Source of the DNA: Acidobacteriaceae bacterium
GTDB taxonomy: Bacteria; Acidobacteriota; Terriglobia; Terriglobales; Acidobacteriaceae
Direction of reading: 5' to 3'
Length of the DNA: 18,711 bases
Assembly (NCBI GenBank): GCA_003154055.1
Contig: PMCH01000104.1
Span: 9,160-27,870 of the forward strand
Shown here in pieces: positions 1-7,303 of the stretch; within the stretch, counting starts at the first letter, position 1; every line of letters starts with the position of its first letter. The position numbers and the translations under genes are program-made. Under the pieces are notes generated by a model. That model was not told where the DNA came from. It worked only from the letters and a program-made list of their open reading frames with translations, and made no database searches.

Positions 1-75
1 CCCACTCATTCGCAAAGTACGCGAATGAATGGGGCACCCCGAGATTACATGGGCCACCCGCCCAGATGAAAAGAC
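1..75. repeat. Palindromic intergenic repeat, copy A (hairpin plus conserved tail)
   Basis: Two 13-base arms (1-13 and 21-33) around a 7-base loop form a hairpin with one mismatch. Bases 35-70 form a tail (starting CACCCCGAGATT) that recurs at 1480-1517. The hairpin itself recurs at 1327-1359 with the same arm and loop lengths. It lies downstream of the PAP2 gene. I read it as a dispersed intergenic repeat. The rest of the stretch to base 151 shows no gene. Confidence 0.6.
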
Positions 76-151
76 GTCTTGTTGACGGACTTTTTCAACA
101 CCCACAGGGCATGATCACCAACTACGCGCCTTGCGGACCCCTGGGCTTGGG

Positions 152-1162
152 TTAGTGAGCCGCTTGTCCAAAGAACACCGTAACGCCGTAGCGCCGCTGA
201 TATGGCTCGACTTGAGGGACAATCACCGGCATCAGCGATGAGTGTTGGTGGGCCAGGTGACTCATGTGTGTTTGGTAAACATAGCGTCCGATGAACCAGC
301 CCATAAGTCCGCCAGTCACCACATCAGAAGCGAAGTGTTTTTGCGCGGCTATTCTCGAAGCGCTGACTATTCCCGCAAGACCGTACGCGGCGACCGCGAC
401 AATCGGTTTGTTCTTGTACTCGTGGGAGACAAGAGAGGCAATGGACCAAACCTGTATTGCGTGTCCGGATGGAAACGAAGTGCCGCCACCCCAAAAGTCA
501 CCTGGATTCTTCTCGTCGGGCCGATTGCGGCGTGTCACTTCCTTCAAAATTCCAGCGACTATCAATCCGTCTAGCAGTGTCTCAGTCCCGAGCACACCGA
601 TCTCCCTCGCCTTCGCATCATCTCTCCACACCCCATACGCGTAGGAGCCAGCGACGAAAGGAATAAGCGTATACGAAGAGCCGATGTTAGAAACTCGCCC
701 ACCCCAACGGACTTGTCCATTGCTGTTCTCGAACGAGTTCGCAATGTGGTGATCAGCGGCAATCAGTCCGGCCATCGTTGCGGCGGACAGTATCCACCAT
801 TTCGCATTCTGCTGATCCATACGAAATGGGCTGGTGAAGATCTCCTTCTGATCGAGGAGAATGTTGAGCAACAGCTTGCGTCCGAGGGGTTTCAGCCGCT
901 CCGTGTCGCCCGGATAGAAAATTCGGTCACGTCGATCAAGTGCTGTCAGGCTGTGTGCGTTGGGTGGCGAACCCTCGTTCGCGTCATGCTCGGTCGTTGA
1001 TGGAGCGGATACCAGCGGATCTTTCGTGGTGATTTGCTGGGAGTTGTCAGGATTTTCGGTCGCGCCTGCGGCACACCCAAGCAAAAACACCACAGTCACA
1101 AGACATCTGAGTCCTTGCTTTGCTCTCACCATTCCTCGAATCGACCACCTTTGTACAGTCAT
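152..1162 (-). CDS. PAP2-family phosphatase, putative membrane lipoprotein
   Basis: This 336-residue protein carries the full PAP2 acid-phosphatase signature: Kx6RP at residues 207-215, PSGH at 231-234, and SRx5Hx3D at 269-280, with the nucleophile His at 276. Family members dephosphorylate lipid phosphates such as phosphatidate or undecaprenyl pyrophosphate at the membrane. The N-terminus has a signal sequence ending in a possible lipobox (VFLLGC, Cys30), and hydrophobic segments lie around residues 122-137, 163-177, 190-206 and 255-295. The frame stays open to 1699, but the upstream part is repeat-derived and low in quality. I place the start at the ATG at 1162, which has AAAGGA about nine bases upstream; an ATG at 1132 is the alternative. 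The gene is monocistronic here. The exact substrate cannot be told from sequence. Confidence 0.85.
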   Translation of the reverse strand: MTVQRWSIRGMVRAKQGLRCLVTVVFLLGCAAGATENPDNSQQITTKDPLVSAPSTTEHDANEGSPPNAHSLTALDRRDRIFYPGDTERLKPLGRKLLLNILLDQKEIFTSPFRMDQQNAKWWILSAATMAGLIAADHHIANSFENSNGQVRWGGRVSNIGSSYTLIPFVAGSYAYGVWRDDAKAREIGVLGTETLLDGLIVAGILKEVTRRNRPDEKNPGDFWGGGTSFPSGHAIQVWSIASLVSHEYKNKPIVAVAAYGLAGIVSASRIAAQKHFASDVVTGGLMGWFIGRYVYQTHMSHLAHQHSSLMPVIVPQVEPYQRRYGVTVFFGQAAH

Positions 1163-1326
1163 TTTAGGCGATCCTTTGATGCTGAAGGTGACAGGTACGA
1201 TTGTCGGGCAAAAGCGAAATAGTCGGTCTTGCCCTGTGGGTCTCAAGCCGCCAACGAGCTGATCCAAGATTGTTTGGTTCCTAACAGAATCCCGATAGTT
1301 GTTGTAAACAGGCGATTGCCGGGTGC

Positions 1327-1359
1327 CCCACTCACTCGCGCAGTTTGCGAATGAGTGGG
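1327..1359. repeat. Palindromic intergenic repeat, copy B (hairpin)
   Basis: Arms at 1327-1339 and 1347-1359 are 13 bases each with a 7-base loop and one mismatch, nearly identical to the hairpin at 1-33. Here the conserved tail does not follow directly; it lies about 120 bases on, at 1480-1517. Confidence 0.6.
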
Positions 1360-1479
1360 TGTCGTCACCATCGGAATGTATCGGATCACAATCAAACTCG
1401 AATCGGGCGGGTACTCGGACCAGTTCTCCAAGGGATATTATCCTACCGAAGATCCATGACACGAGCGGTACGCAGCGCC

Positions 1480-1517
1480 CACCCCGAGATTGTATGGACC
1501 ACCCGCCCCAGATTGAA
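1480..1517. repeat. Displaced tail of the palindromic repeat
   Basis: It matches 35-70 with only a few differences (shared core ACCCCGAGATT and CCACCCGCCC). In copy A the same tail directly abuts the hairpin, so copy B has been split or assembled as separate modules. Confidence 0.5.
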
Positions 1518-1656
1518 ATTGTACTTGCGATCCATGATGTTGGCAGTTGACGCGGTACCCGTGCAGAGGGTTCCTTGCCACGCAAGCGCCGTACCCGTAG
1601 TGGTGTACATCCAGCAGGGCTGCAGGCGGGAATTGGTCTGGGGCAACCGCGGAAAG

Positions 1657-1689
1657 GCCCCACGTCTCGAAAACCGCGAGACGTGGGGC
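1657..1689. repeat. Perfect GC-rich hairpin downstream of the 1776-2531 gene
   Basis: Arms 1657-1669 and 1677-1689 are perfect 13-base complements (core CCCCACGTCTCG) with a 7-base loop. It lies about 87 bases past the stop of the minus-strand secreted-protein gene. It could stop transcription or stabilise an RNA 3' end, but no clear U-run follows on the minus strand, so a repeat-family hairpin is equally likely. Confidence 0.4.
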
Positions 1690-1775
1690 AGCCTATCACT
1701 TACCCGGCCGGAGGAGCGCGCCATCCGCCGAAAGAGAAATCACCGGCGTTTTCTCCCTTCTCTGCGGGGCGTGCT

Positions 1776-2531
1776 TTATTTCGCCACGTTGAGGTTGTAG
1801 GTAATGTTCTCCGTGAAACCGTTAGCAAAAGACCCCTGAAAGTGCAGAGTGTGATTGCCGACCGACAGCGGCGGCAGCATGACGTAAACCCCATCATCCA
1901 CCACGGGGGAGTACTTGCCAGCCACGAACGGTCCCTCCCCGATGGCACTCAGGACGTTGTCTTGAGGCCAAGTGACTTCGAATTCAGCAGACCGCACCCG
2001 GAAATCCCTCTGCAGGTTGCGGATGCTTTTCCCGTCGACGTCAGCCTTCAGATTGTGGATTCCAGTGAGAAAAGACTCTACGCACTGGCGCATTTCAGCG
2101 ATCGTGCCCCCCAGGAGGGGCGGCAGGCTATCGCCACAACCGAACGCAGGCTCTTCCGGAGCCGAATCCTCTACGTTAAGGATCGGGAAGAACAATGCTT
2201 TACCGGCGGGTACCGAGCAGGAGCGTGTCGCCGAACCGGTGCAAATGCCGCCCGTTTGGCAAAACTTTCCTCCCAGGAACCAGACGGGACCCGACTGTCC
2301 AATACTGCAGTCCCCATTGTCGAAAAGGGGATGGCTTGCCACGGGAATGGAAAATGTCCATTGCCACCAGGCGGCGGACCATTCGCTGTACGTCCTGCCA
2401 TAGGCTACGGAGTCTGGCGCAATCACCTTGGCCTCTCGGCCATCGTTGGCCATGACACTCGGTACGGTCAGCCCTGCCAGGCCCAGGCCTAAAACAACGG
2501 CAACAATTACGATGAAATATGCGTGTTTCAT
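1776..2531 (-). CDS. Secreted six-cysteine, tryptophan-rich protein of unknown function
   Basis: I do not recognise a characterised family. The 251-residue product has a clear signal peptide (about 1-28, likely cut after VMA), so the mature protein should be outside the cytoplasm. Just after it comes an aromatic motif with four tryptophans (YSEWSAAWWQWTFSIP, 48-63). Six cysteines follow (75, 91, 97, 105, 132, 150), an even number that fits three disulfides. The C-terminal third (about 175-250) alternates in a beta-strand-like way and ends in a possible Ig-like or jelly-roll domain. The ATG at 2531 is preceded by AGAGGAGA at good distance, a strong ribosome site. A structured leader lies directly upstream, suggesting regulated expression. 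A binding or structural surface protein is possible, but this is a guess. Confidence 0.75.
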   Translation of the reverse strand: MKHAYFIVIVAVVLGLGLAGLTVPSVMANDGREAKVIAPDSVAYGRTYSEWSAAWWQWTFSIPVASHPLFDNGDCSIGQSGPVWFLGGKFCQTGGICTGSATRSCSVPAGKALFFPILNVEDSAPEEPAFGCGDSLPPLLGGTIAEMRQCVESFLTGIHNLKADVDGKSIRNLQRDFRVRSAEFEVTWPQDNVLSAIGEGPFVAGKYSPVVDDGVYVMLPPLSVGNHTLHFQGSFANGFTENITYNLNVAK

Positions 2532-2845
2532 TGCATTTCTCCTCTTTATTTATCTGGTTTGGGCCGCGAGTCCGATTACCGCGCTCGCGGCGTGTTGGTA
2601 AAACGGGGAAGTAGTCCGGCTACTCTGCGACTTTGGTTGTCCCGCAATGGAAAAAGCCACCGATATCGAGAGCGAGTTCGCGCTAACGTCTGTGTTTTCC
2701 GCCCCAATTACAGAGGCTGAACAAAAGCAAAAGCGTTGGCCTTTCTCCGAAGCCAGCGCAGGGCCCGCCAGTCCGAGCTGGACGGCCATGCATCCGTTCT
2801 GCTCAGGTTGAACCTGGCGGATCCCGCGCTGACTGACGATTCGCT
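2532..2845 (-). promoter_or_regulatory. Structured 5' leader candidate ahead of the secreted-protein gene
   Basis: No credible gene lies in these 314 bases; a 54-codon plus-strand frame at 2647-2811 has no ribosome site. Read on the minus strand, the part nearest the gene holds a small hairpin at 2610-2624 (5-bp stem AGTAG/CTACT, loop of 5), a possible enclosing pairing of 2604-2607 with 2641-2644, and a perfect 8-bp stem at 2563-2570/2584-2591 about 30 bases before the start codon. The stretch GTAGCCGGACTAC together with CAAAG just 5' of it recalls the 3' half of GEMM-type cyclic-dinucleotide riboswitches, but I cannot find the 5' half. Confidence 0.3.
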
Positions 2846-3037
2846 TCACGCCGCCACAACTTTCGCTAAACCTTTGCCAATGACAACTCTCTCTTGGCAT
2901 CCGCAGATCGGGCAAACCTCGAGGTCGGCCGCGAAATACCCCTTGCAGTGAGCGCACGGGAGTCCTAAGAGCATCGCTTTCGGGAGCGGTTGCAGACCGG
3001 GCGGTACGGAGTCGGAACATGCAGTTCGAGGTCCCAT
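2846..3037 (-). CDS. Small zinc-ribbon protein
   Basis: This 63-residue product contains two CxxC knuckles (CAHC and CPIC, separated by 11 residues), the layout of a zinc ribbon. No other domain is visible; both flanks are short and without membrane segments. The frame opens at a TTG at 3067, but the ATG at 3037 has GAAGGTG six bases upstream and is preferred. An ATG at 2974 immediately before the ribbon is possible but has no ribosome site. It lies upstream of the secreted protein gene on the same strand with a 314-base gap, so it is probably a separate unit. The function is unknown; zinc ribbons of this size may bind nucleic acid or protein partners. An overlapping 186-codon frame was rejected in its favour. 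Confidence 0.5.
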   Translation of the reverse strand: MGPRTACSDSVPPGLQPLPKAMLLGLPCAHCKGYFAADLEVCPICGCQERVVIGKGLAKVVAA

Positions 3038-3211
3038 CGCTCGCACCTTCAGGATGCTCTTGGGCAAGCACCGCCATGGTGCCGTACCGGTGGAGGAAGG
3101 AACAATGCACGGTGGGTGAATTCGTGGTGAACTGTCGGTGTACCGGCGTCAGGAATGTCCTGTTTTAGTCCACATGAGGTCTGGTCCCATTTGACAGGCC
3201 CTTGAAGGGGA

Positions 3212-3240
3212 TTGACGCTTGCATGGGCAGGGAGTAACGT
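3212..3240 (+). promoter_or_regulatory. Possible sigma-70 promoter of the CadC-like regulator
   Basis: TTGACG (3212-3217), a 17-base spacer and TAACGT (3235-3240) would start RNA near 3247, about 29 bases before the chosen ATG. A consensus TTGACA at 3191 has no good partner -10. This arrangement favours the start at 3276, because an ATG at 3219 would lie inside the promoter. Confidence 0.3.
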
Positions 3241-3275
3241 TCCATTTATTAAGAAGAATCGGTGGGTTACTGACC

Positions 3276-5186
3276 ATGCAGGTACCCGCCACAGAGCGGA
3301 ACCGCGCCCGTTTCGGCCCCTTTACCGTTGACCTGATCTCGAGGGAACTGCACAACAACGGGCACAAGATACATGTCCAGGAAAAACCCTTTCAGATCCT
3401 CGCCATCCTGCTGGAACAGCCGGGGGAGTTAGTCACACGAGAAGAATTTCGCCGCAGACTCTGGCCGGCCGATACCTTTGTTGACTTCGAGCACAGCATC
3501 AACACGGCAATCAAGAAACTGCGCGAGGCGCTGGAGGACAATGCCGATGAGCCGCGTTACATCGAGACTCTGCCGCGGCGCGGCTACCGGTTCATCGGCT
3601 GCCCGGCAGCGGCGCCCGGGGCAGAGGCAGGGCCTGCACCGCGCACCCGGGAACTGATCGCAGTACCCCGGGAAACCTGGCAGACGCGATTGCGTCGTCG
3701 GCAGTACGTGCTCCTGCCCGGGGCAGCTGTACTGGTTGTTGCGTTGCTGGTTGGGCTGAATGTAGGTGGTGTGCGCGACCGGTTGTGGCAGCAGCGGAAT
3801 CCGGGGCAAGGCCCGGCGATTCCCATCGAATCCCTCGCGGTGCTGCCCTTCGACAACCTATCCGGGGATCCCTCCAAGGACTACTTCGCCGACGGGTTCA
3901 CCGACGAACTGATAACTGACCTCGCTGAGCAGGCTCCGATCCGAGTCGTTTCACGTTCTTCTGTGATGCGGTACAAAGGATCCCGAAAACCTCTCCCGGA
4001 AATCGCGCGGGAGTTGAACGTGGATGCGATCGTGGAAGGTTCGATATCGCTCTCCGACCAGCAAGTGCGGATTACCGCGCAGCTCATTCACGCGCCGAGC
4101 GATCGGCATTTGTGGGCCCACAGCTATGAACGGGATCGAAAGGATCTTTTTTCCATCCAAAGCGAAGTGGCAACCACGATTGCCAGCCTGATCCGGGCAA
4201 CCACAGACGACATGAGTTCCGCCAATGTGCGTTCTCCTTCCCCCCACCAGCGGTTTACCGCCGCGACCTACGAAATCTCGTTGGAATGCCGGAAGCTGAG
4301 AATGACAGCTACCGAGGAGGGCGTAAATCACGCAATCCAGTGTTATCAGCACATCTTGACCCTGGATCCTAATTGCGCTGCTGCCTACGCTGATCTGGCC
4401 TTTTCTTACCTCGCCTTGGGGTTAGATAGCGTACCAAAATCTCGTGCTGCCGCGATCAGAGCCTTGGATTTGGATCCGGCGCTTCCGGAGGCCCACCTGG
4501 CCCTTGGGGATTTCAAAGCGGCGTATGAGAAAGACCTGACAGGAGCGGAGAGGGAGTTTAGCCAGGCCCTGGCACTCAACCCCAGCTACGCGCGGGCGCA
4601 TCTCGACCATGCTCAGGTACTAGTAGCGACTCGGCGGATGGCGGATGCCGTTGCTGAAATCAAAACCGGGCGAGAACTTGATCCGTTTTCAGCTCGTGAC
4701 GCGGTATTTTCCGGCATGATTCTGTTCATGGCAGGACAGTACGACAGAGCAATCGAGGAAGAAAAAGCAGCCCTGCAACTTGATCTGCACCTGGACCGGA
4801 CACACTATTGGTTGGGGTACGCCTACGAACAAAAGGGGATGTACAACGACGCGATGGCGGAATATGAAAGAGGGCTAGCGGACGATGATCACGGCATCTT
4901 CCTGGCGGCTCTCGGGCGCTCTTTTTCACTGGCAGGAGATGCCAGGAAGGCGGAAGAGGTAAAGGGCAAAATTGAGCATTTTTCAGGAAAGGACTTCGTG
5001 TGGCCCTACGATGCCGCCCTTTTTTACGCGGCATTGGGTGACCACGATCGTGCTTTCGAGTGGCTGGAAAGGGACCAGAAACAGCGGGATGGCTGGCTGC
5101 TGTTTCTAAATGTCGATCCCCGCCTCTCGGGCCTGCGCTCCGATCCGCGTTTCCAGAACCTCGCTCACCGCATTGGCCTTCCCTGA
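3276..5186 (+). CDS. CadC/ToxR-like membrane transcription regulator with TolB-N-like and TPR domains
   Basis: The 636-residue protein joins four parts: an OmpR/PhoB-type winged helix at about 12-108 (ending with the typical ETLPRRGYRFIG), one membrane segment at about 144-165, a TolB N-terminal/FlgO-like region at about 184-305 (starts SLAVLPFDNLSGD), and a run of TPR helices from about 320 to 600. Such proteins are one-component regulators: the cytoplasmic winged helix binds promoters and the exported part senses or binds partners. The type is common in Acidobacteriota. The frame opens 19 codons earlier at 3219, but the ATG at 3276 begins just before the conserved domain, has GGTGG upstream and suits the predicted promoter. 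It is divergent from the zinc-ribbon and secreted-protein genes, which are possible targets, though this is inference only. Confidence 0.85.
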   Translation: MQVPATERNRARFGPFTVDLISRELHNNGHKIHVQEKPFQILAILLEQPGELVTREEFRRRLWPADTFVDFEHSINTAIKKLREALEDNADEPRYIETLPRRGYRFIGCPAAAPGAEAGPAPRTRELIAVPRETWQTRLRRRQYVLLPGAAVLVVALLVGLNVGGVRDRLWQQRNPGQGPAIPIESLAVLPFDNLSGDPSKDYFADGFTDELITDLAEQAPIRVVSRSSVMRYKGSRKPLPEIARELNVDAIVEGSISLSDQQVRITAQLIHAPSDRHLWAHSYERDRKDLFSIQSEVATTIASLIRATTDDMSSANVRSPSPHQRFTAATYEISLECRKLRMTATEEGVNHAIQCYQHILTLDPNCAAAYADLAFSYLALGLDSVPKSRAAAIRALDLDPALPEAHLALGDFKAAYEKDLTGAEREFSQALALNPSYARAHLDHAQVLVATRRMADAVAEIKTGRELDPFSARDAVFSGMILFMAGQYDRAIEEEKAALQLDLHLDRTHYWLGYAYEQKGMYNDAMAEYERGLADDDHGIFLAALGRSFSLAGDARKAEEVKGKIEHFSGKDFVWPYDAALFYAALGDHDRAFEWLERDQKQRDGWLLFLNVDPRLSGLRSDPRFQNLAHRIGLP

Positions 5187-5305
5187 AACTGGCAGGCTAC
5201 CGGCGCGCCGTCCGTGTGCAACATTCCGAGGCGGAGTGGGTTGGTTTTTGTGCGGCGGGCGATCGTTCGAATGCCGCGAGACGCGGGCCAGCCGGTTCGT
5301 GCATT

Positions 5306-5797
5306 TTATGCCGCCACCGACAGTGCCCGGTACTCCTCGTCGGATTGTGCGGGCAGCAACACCCAGAGGGTATAGATTCCCAGCGCCGTGCCGAGCGGAA
5401 CATTGAACAGTGAAATGAAACCGATCACCAGGGCGACCATACGCGCCCAGGGCTCCCGTTGCGCCAATCCCCATCCCGCAAGGAATCCCGCGGCGCCTTT
5501 CACCATGATCACGCCAGCGATGAACGTAAGAAACGGACGCAGCCAGTTCGTGATTTCCGGGCCCGGTCCGTTGGGAAGATGGATCACGCGACCGAACAGA
5601 GTCTGCGCCACCACCACCAGCACCACGCCACCGACCACAATCAATGCCGAGTAGGCCATCCACAGCATGCCCAGCAGCCGGACGTGTTCCTGCACCCGGT
5701 TCCGCCGATACTCCGCGGGGCCCAGCACGGGCTTGCCACACTTTACGCACCGCAGTTGTCCCTGCTGCAACGGCCCGCCACATTGATCGCAATACAT
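5306..5797 (-). CDS. Zinc-ribbon integral membrane protein
   Basis: The 163-residue protein begins with a zinc ribbon (Cys3, Cys6, Cys17, Cys20 in CDQC and CVKC) followed by hydrophobic stretches at about 41-66, 88-110 and 117-150, giving three or four membrane spans. The ribbon would face the cytoplasm. Similar small proteins occur widely without a known role. The frame extends to 5821, but the ATG at 5797 sits directly before the ribbon and has GAGGGA just upstream. It ends 119 bases from the convergent regulator gene. A minus-strand promoter near 6000 and an intrinsic terminator at 5912-5942 lie upstream, so the gene may be expressed through a leader that is attenuated. Confidence 0.7.
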   Translation of the reverse strand: MYCDQCGGPLQQGQLRCVKCGKPVLGPAEYRRNRVQEHVRLLGMLWMAYSALIVVGGVVLVVVAQTLFGRVIHLPNGPGPEITNWLRPFLTFIAGVIMVKGAAGFLAGWGLAQREPWARMVALVIGFISLFNVPLGTALGIYTLWVLLPAQSDEEYRALSVAA

Positions 5798-5873
5798 GGT
5801 TCCCTCTTTTCCCCGGCGCACAATTGTGCTCTCTCAGTGATACGCAAGCAAGCATGGGAGAGTTCCGGTTTTG

Positions 5874-5907
5874 CTGAGAACTCAGAATCGGGAACTGAGA
5901 ACTCAAA
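5874..5907. repeat. Short tandem intergenic repeat (CTGAGAACTCA type)
   Basis: CTGAGAACTCA occurs at 5874 and again 21 bases later at 5895, separated by a related sequence. It is non-coding and lies just beyond the terminator at 5912-5942. It looks like a simple dispersed micro-repeat. Confidence 0.45.
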
Positions 5908-5992
5908 AATGAAAAGGCCGCCCGGCAACAGGGCAGCCTTTTCTTTCAAGGGAGAATAGTTCCAACGGAAAGCAAATCCATCGAAACTTTCT
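5905..5992 (-). ncRNA. Candidate small RNA or attenuated leader
   Basis: A promoter at 5999-6028 would start RNA near 5992 on the minus strand, and an intrinsic terminator at 5912-5942 would end it after 80-90 bases. No ORF fits between. The 5' part can fold as GAAAG pairing with CTTTC around a 14-base loop, flanked by CGG and CCG. Either it is a free-standing sRNA, or it is the leader of the zinc-ribbon membrane protein gene whose start lies 115 bases beyond the terminator. Confidence 0.35.
5912..5942 (-). terminator. Intrinsic terminator
   Basis: Stem AAAAGGC/GCCTTTT plus GCCC/GGGC with a single mismatch between the two blocks and a 7-base loop. On the minus strand the stem ends in TTTT and is followed by CATTTTT. 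The plus strand is also U-rich after the stem, so it may work both ways. Confidence 0.6.
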
Positions 5993-5998
5993 GCCGAA

Positions 5999-6028
5999 AT
6001 CTTATGAGCCTTAAAAGGGGGGTGTCAA
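5999..6028 (-). promoter_or_regulatory. Strong-looking sigma-70 promoter
   Basis: On the minus strand a perfect TTGACA (6023-6028) is followed after 18 bases by TAAGAT (5999-6004). AT-rich sequence lies upstream, as in promoters with UP elements. It points toward 5992 and the terminator at 5912-5942, and further on to the zinc-ribbon membrane protein. Confidence 0.55.
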
Positions 6029-6154
6029 GCAAATTTTAGGAATTAAATGGCTTTAGTTTCAATGCTTTACAAAACACCCGGGACCCCCTCCGCGGTGACT
6101 CAAAGTGAGACAAAACTACCCTTCCCGCCCCTTAAAAACCTTTGATTGAGTCAC
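6029..6154. other. Non-coding stretch downstream of the DUF6599-type gene
   Basis: No gene is seen. It is AT-rich next to the promoter, then carries a C-rich block (around 6075-6092) complementary in part to the G-run at 6017-6022, and an imperfect palindrome GACTCAAAGTGAGAC (6097-6111). I suspect that the palindrome belongs to a dispersed repeat. Confidence 0.35.
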
Positions 6155-7303
6155 TTACCGCCTCCCGGAGGCCTGCTCCGCGGTCTCCTCCAGGTGCAGG
6201 GAGATGATCTCCGCGACCTCCGGCCGGTCAAAAACGGTGTCGGGAAAAAACCGCTTCATGAGGACGCGGAACCCGCCAAACGCCAGACCACCCAGCAGCG
6301 CGAAGCCCATCAGGATGCCGCAGAGCACGATCACATTGAAGAGCAGGTTCGCCAGATTATCTTTCTTGGTGGTGTAGGTGTTCTCGTTCCACGTGACCTC
6401 GGCGTCGTAGCTGATGGATCCCAGCAGCGCCTTCGCTTCTCCGAGGGAGAGTGGCCCCGCGGCAATTACTACGATCGGCCCGGTGCGCTTGTCGAAGAAC
6501 GGCGCAACATCCACGATCGGGGTCCCGCCCGGCTGTGGTGTTGCGGGCTGACGCGTGGCCTCGATCTGTTTCAGCTTCTCGGCCGCGATCTGCGGCGTCG
6601 GATAGGAAATCAGCATCAGCGTCGCATCGCCCGCGCCGGCCGTGTATCGGGCAATCACAACTTCCGCTCCTGACTTGAAATCCACCAGCGGAGTGGGCAA
6701 GGGCGATCCGATGCGGTCCAGCGTCACCGGGCCCATGATGTACTTGGCCGTATTCTTCTGATACGAAGTCCTGGGCAGATACGTGGGCAGCGGCGGCAGA
6801 TTGCGCGCATTGCCCTCCGGCTCCGGCAGCGCCGCGGCCAACTCTCTCAGTTGCGCGGCCGACATTGCGCTGAGCTTGTCGAACACCGCCTCCACCATCA
6901 CATTCCCCTGATGGAACAGGATGCGGTTATTCAGCGAAGAACCCTGCGCCCCGATTTTCTCGTTCAGCATCTCGGGCGATTTGTAAAAAGTAAAAGCTCC
7001 GTAAGCCCCGCTGGCGTCCGCGAACACCGCCGCTTTCAGTGTGAGCTTGCGGCCGTCGTCGCGCGTGTAGGTGGCTTTCTCGACACGCTGGAAGCCGTAC
7101 TCCTGCAGGACCGAAGCATTCGCCGGGTCCGCCGCCGCTGGATCGGGACTGCCGGTAACCGTGTCCATGGCCTGCCACCCCGCAAACTCCCGGGGCAGCA
7201 CGGATTTCGCCTGACCAGCGCCCAGCGCTGCCGGCCCAGCGGCGAGAGCCGCGGCACACAGAAAAAGACACGACAGAATTGCGATCCATCGAGAAAGCTT
7301 CAT
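6155..7303 (-). CDS. Exported membrane-anchored protein, DUF6599-type
   Basis: The 382-residue product has a signal peptide (1 to about 22), an extracytoplasmic region of about 290 residues and one strong membrane segment at 318-344, followed by a short cytoplasmic tail. The extracytoplasmic part starts with a LPREFAGW motif and contains a YGAFTFYKSPEM stretch. I associate this layout with DUF6599, found mainly in Acidobacteriota and without known function; this is recall and not a search. No good ribosome site precedes the ATG at 7303 (AGGAG lies 17 bases away). It is 305 bases downstream of the GH44 gene on the same strand, with a repeat between, so it is probably a separate unit. Confidence 0.65.
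   Translation of the reverse strand: MKLSRWIAILSCLFLCAAALAAGPAALGAGQAKSVLPREFAGWQAMDTVTGSPDPAAADPANASVLQEYGFQRVEKATYTRDDGRKLTLKAAVFADASGAYGAFTFYKSPEMLNEKIGAQGSSLNNRILFHQGNVMVEAVFDKLSAMSAAQLRELAAALPEPEGNARNLPPLPTYLPRTSYQKNTAKYIMGPVTLDRIGSPLPTPLVDFKSGAEVVIARYTAGAGDATLMLISYPTPQIAAEKLKQIEATRQPATPQPGGTPIVDVAPFFDKRTGPIVVIAAGPLSLGEAKALLGSISYDAEVTWNENTYTTKKDNLANLLFNVIVLCGILMGFALLGGLAFGGFRVLMKRFFPDTVFDRPEVAEIISLHLEETAEQASGRR

Larger units (their letters stand above)
1163..1775. other. Gene-free 613-bp region filled with repeats
   Basis: No credible gene was found on either strand. Frames crossing it lack ribosome binding sites and read through palindromes. It contains the second hairpin copy (1327-1359), the displaced tail (1480-1517) and a perfect GC hairpin (1657-1689). 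It must hold the promoter of the PAP2 gene, but I found no convincing -35/-10 pair. Confidence 0.6.

Noticed and set aside
1163..1699. N-terminal extension of the PAP2 frame
   Set aside because: It translates palindromic repeats; the signal sequence and ribosome site place the start at 1162.
1575..2492. 305-codon plus-strand frame
   Set aside because: It is antisense to the secreted protein and starts in repeat DNA.
2647..2811. 54-codon plus-strand frame (starts MEKATDIESEF)
   Set aside because: The composition is plausible, but there is no ribosome site and it lies across the structured leader of the opposite gene.
2550..3110. 186-codon minus-strand frame
   Set aside because: It overlaps the zinc-ribbon gene and the leader; no domain and Arg/Ser-rich composition.
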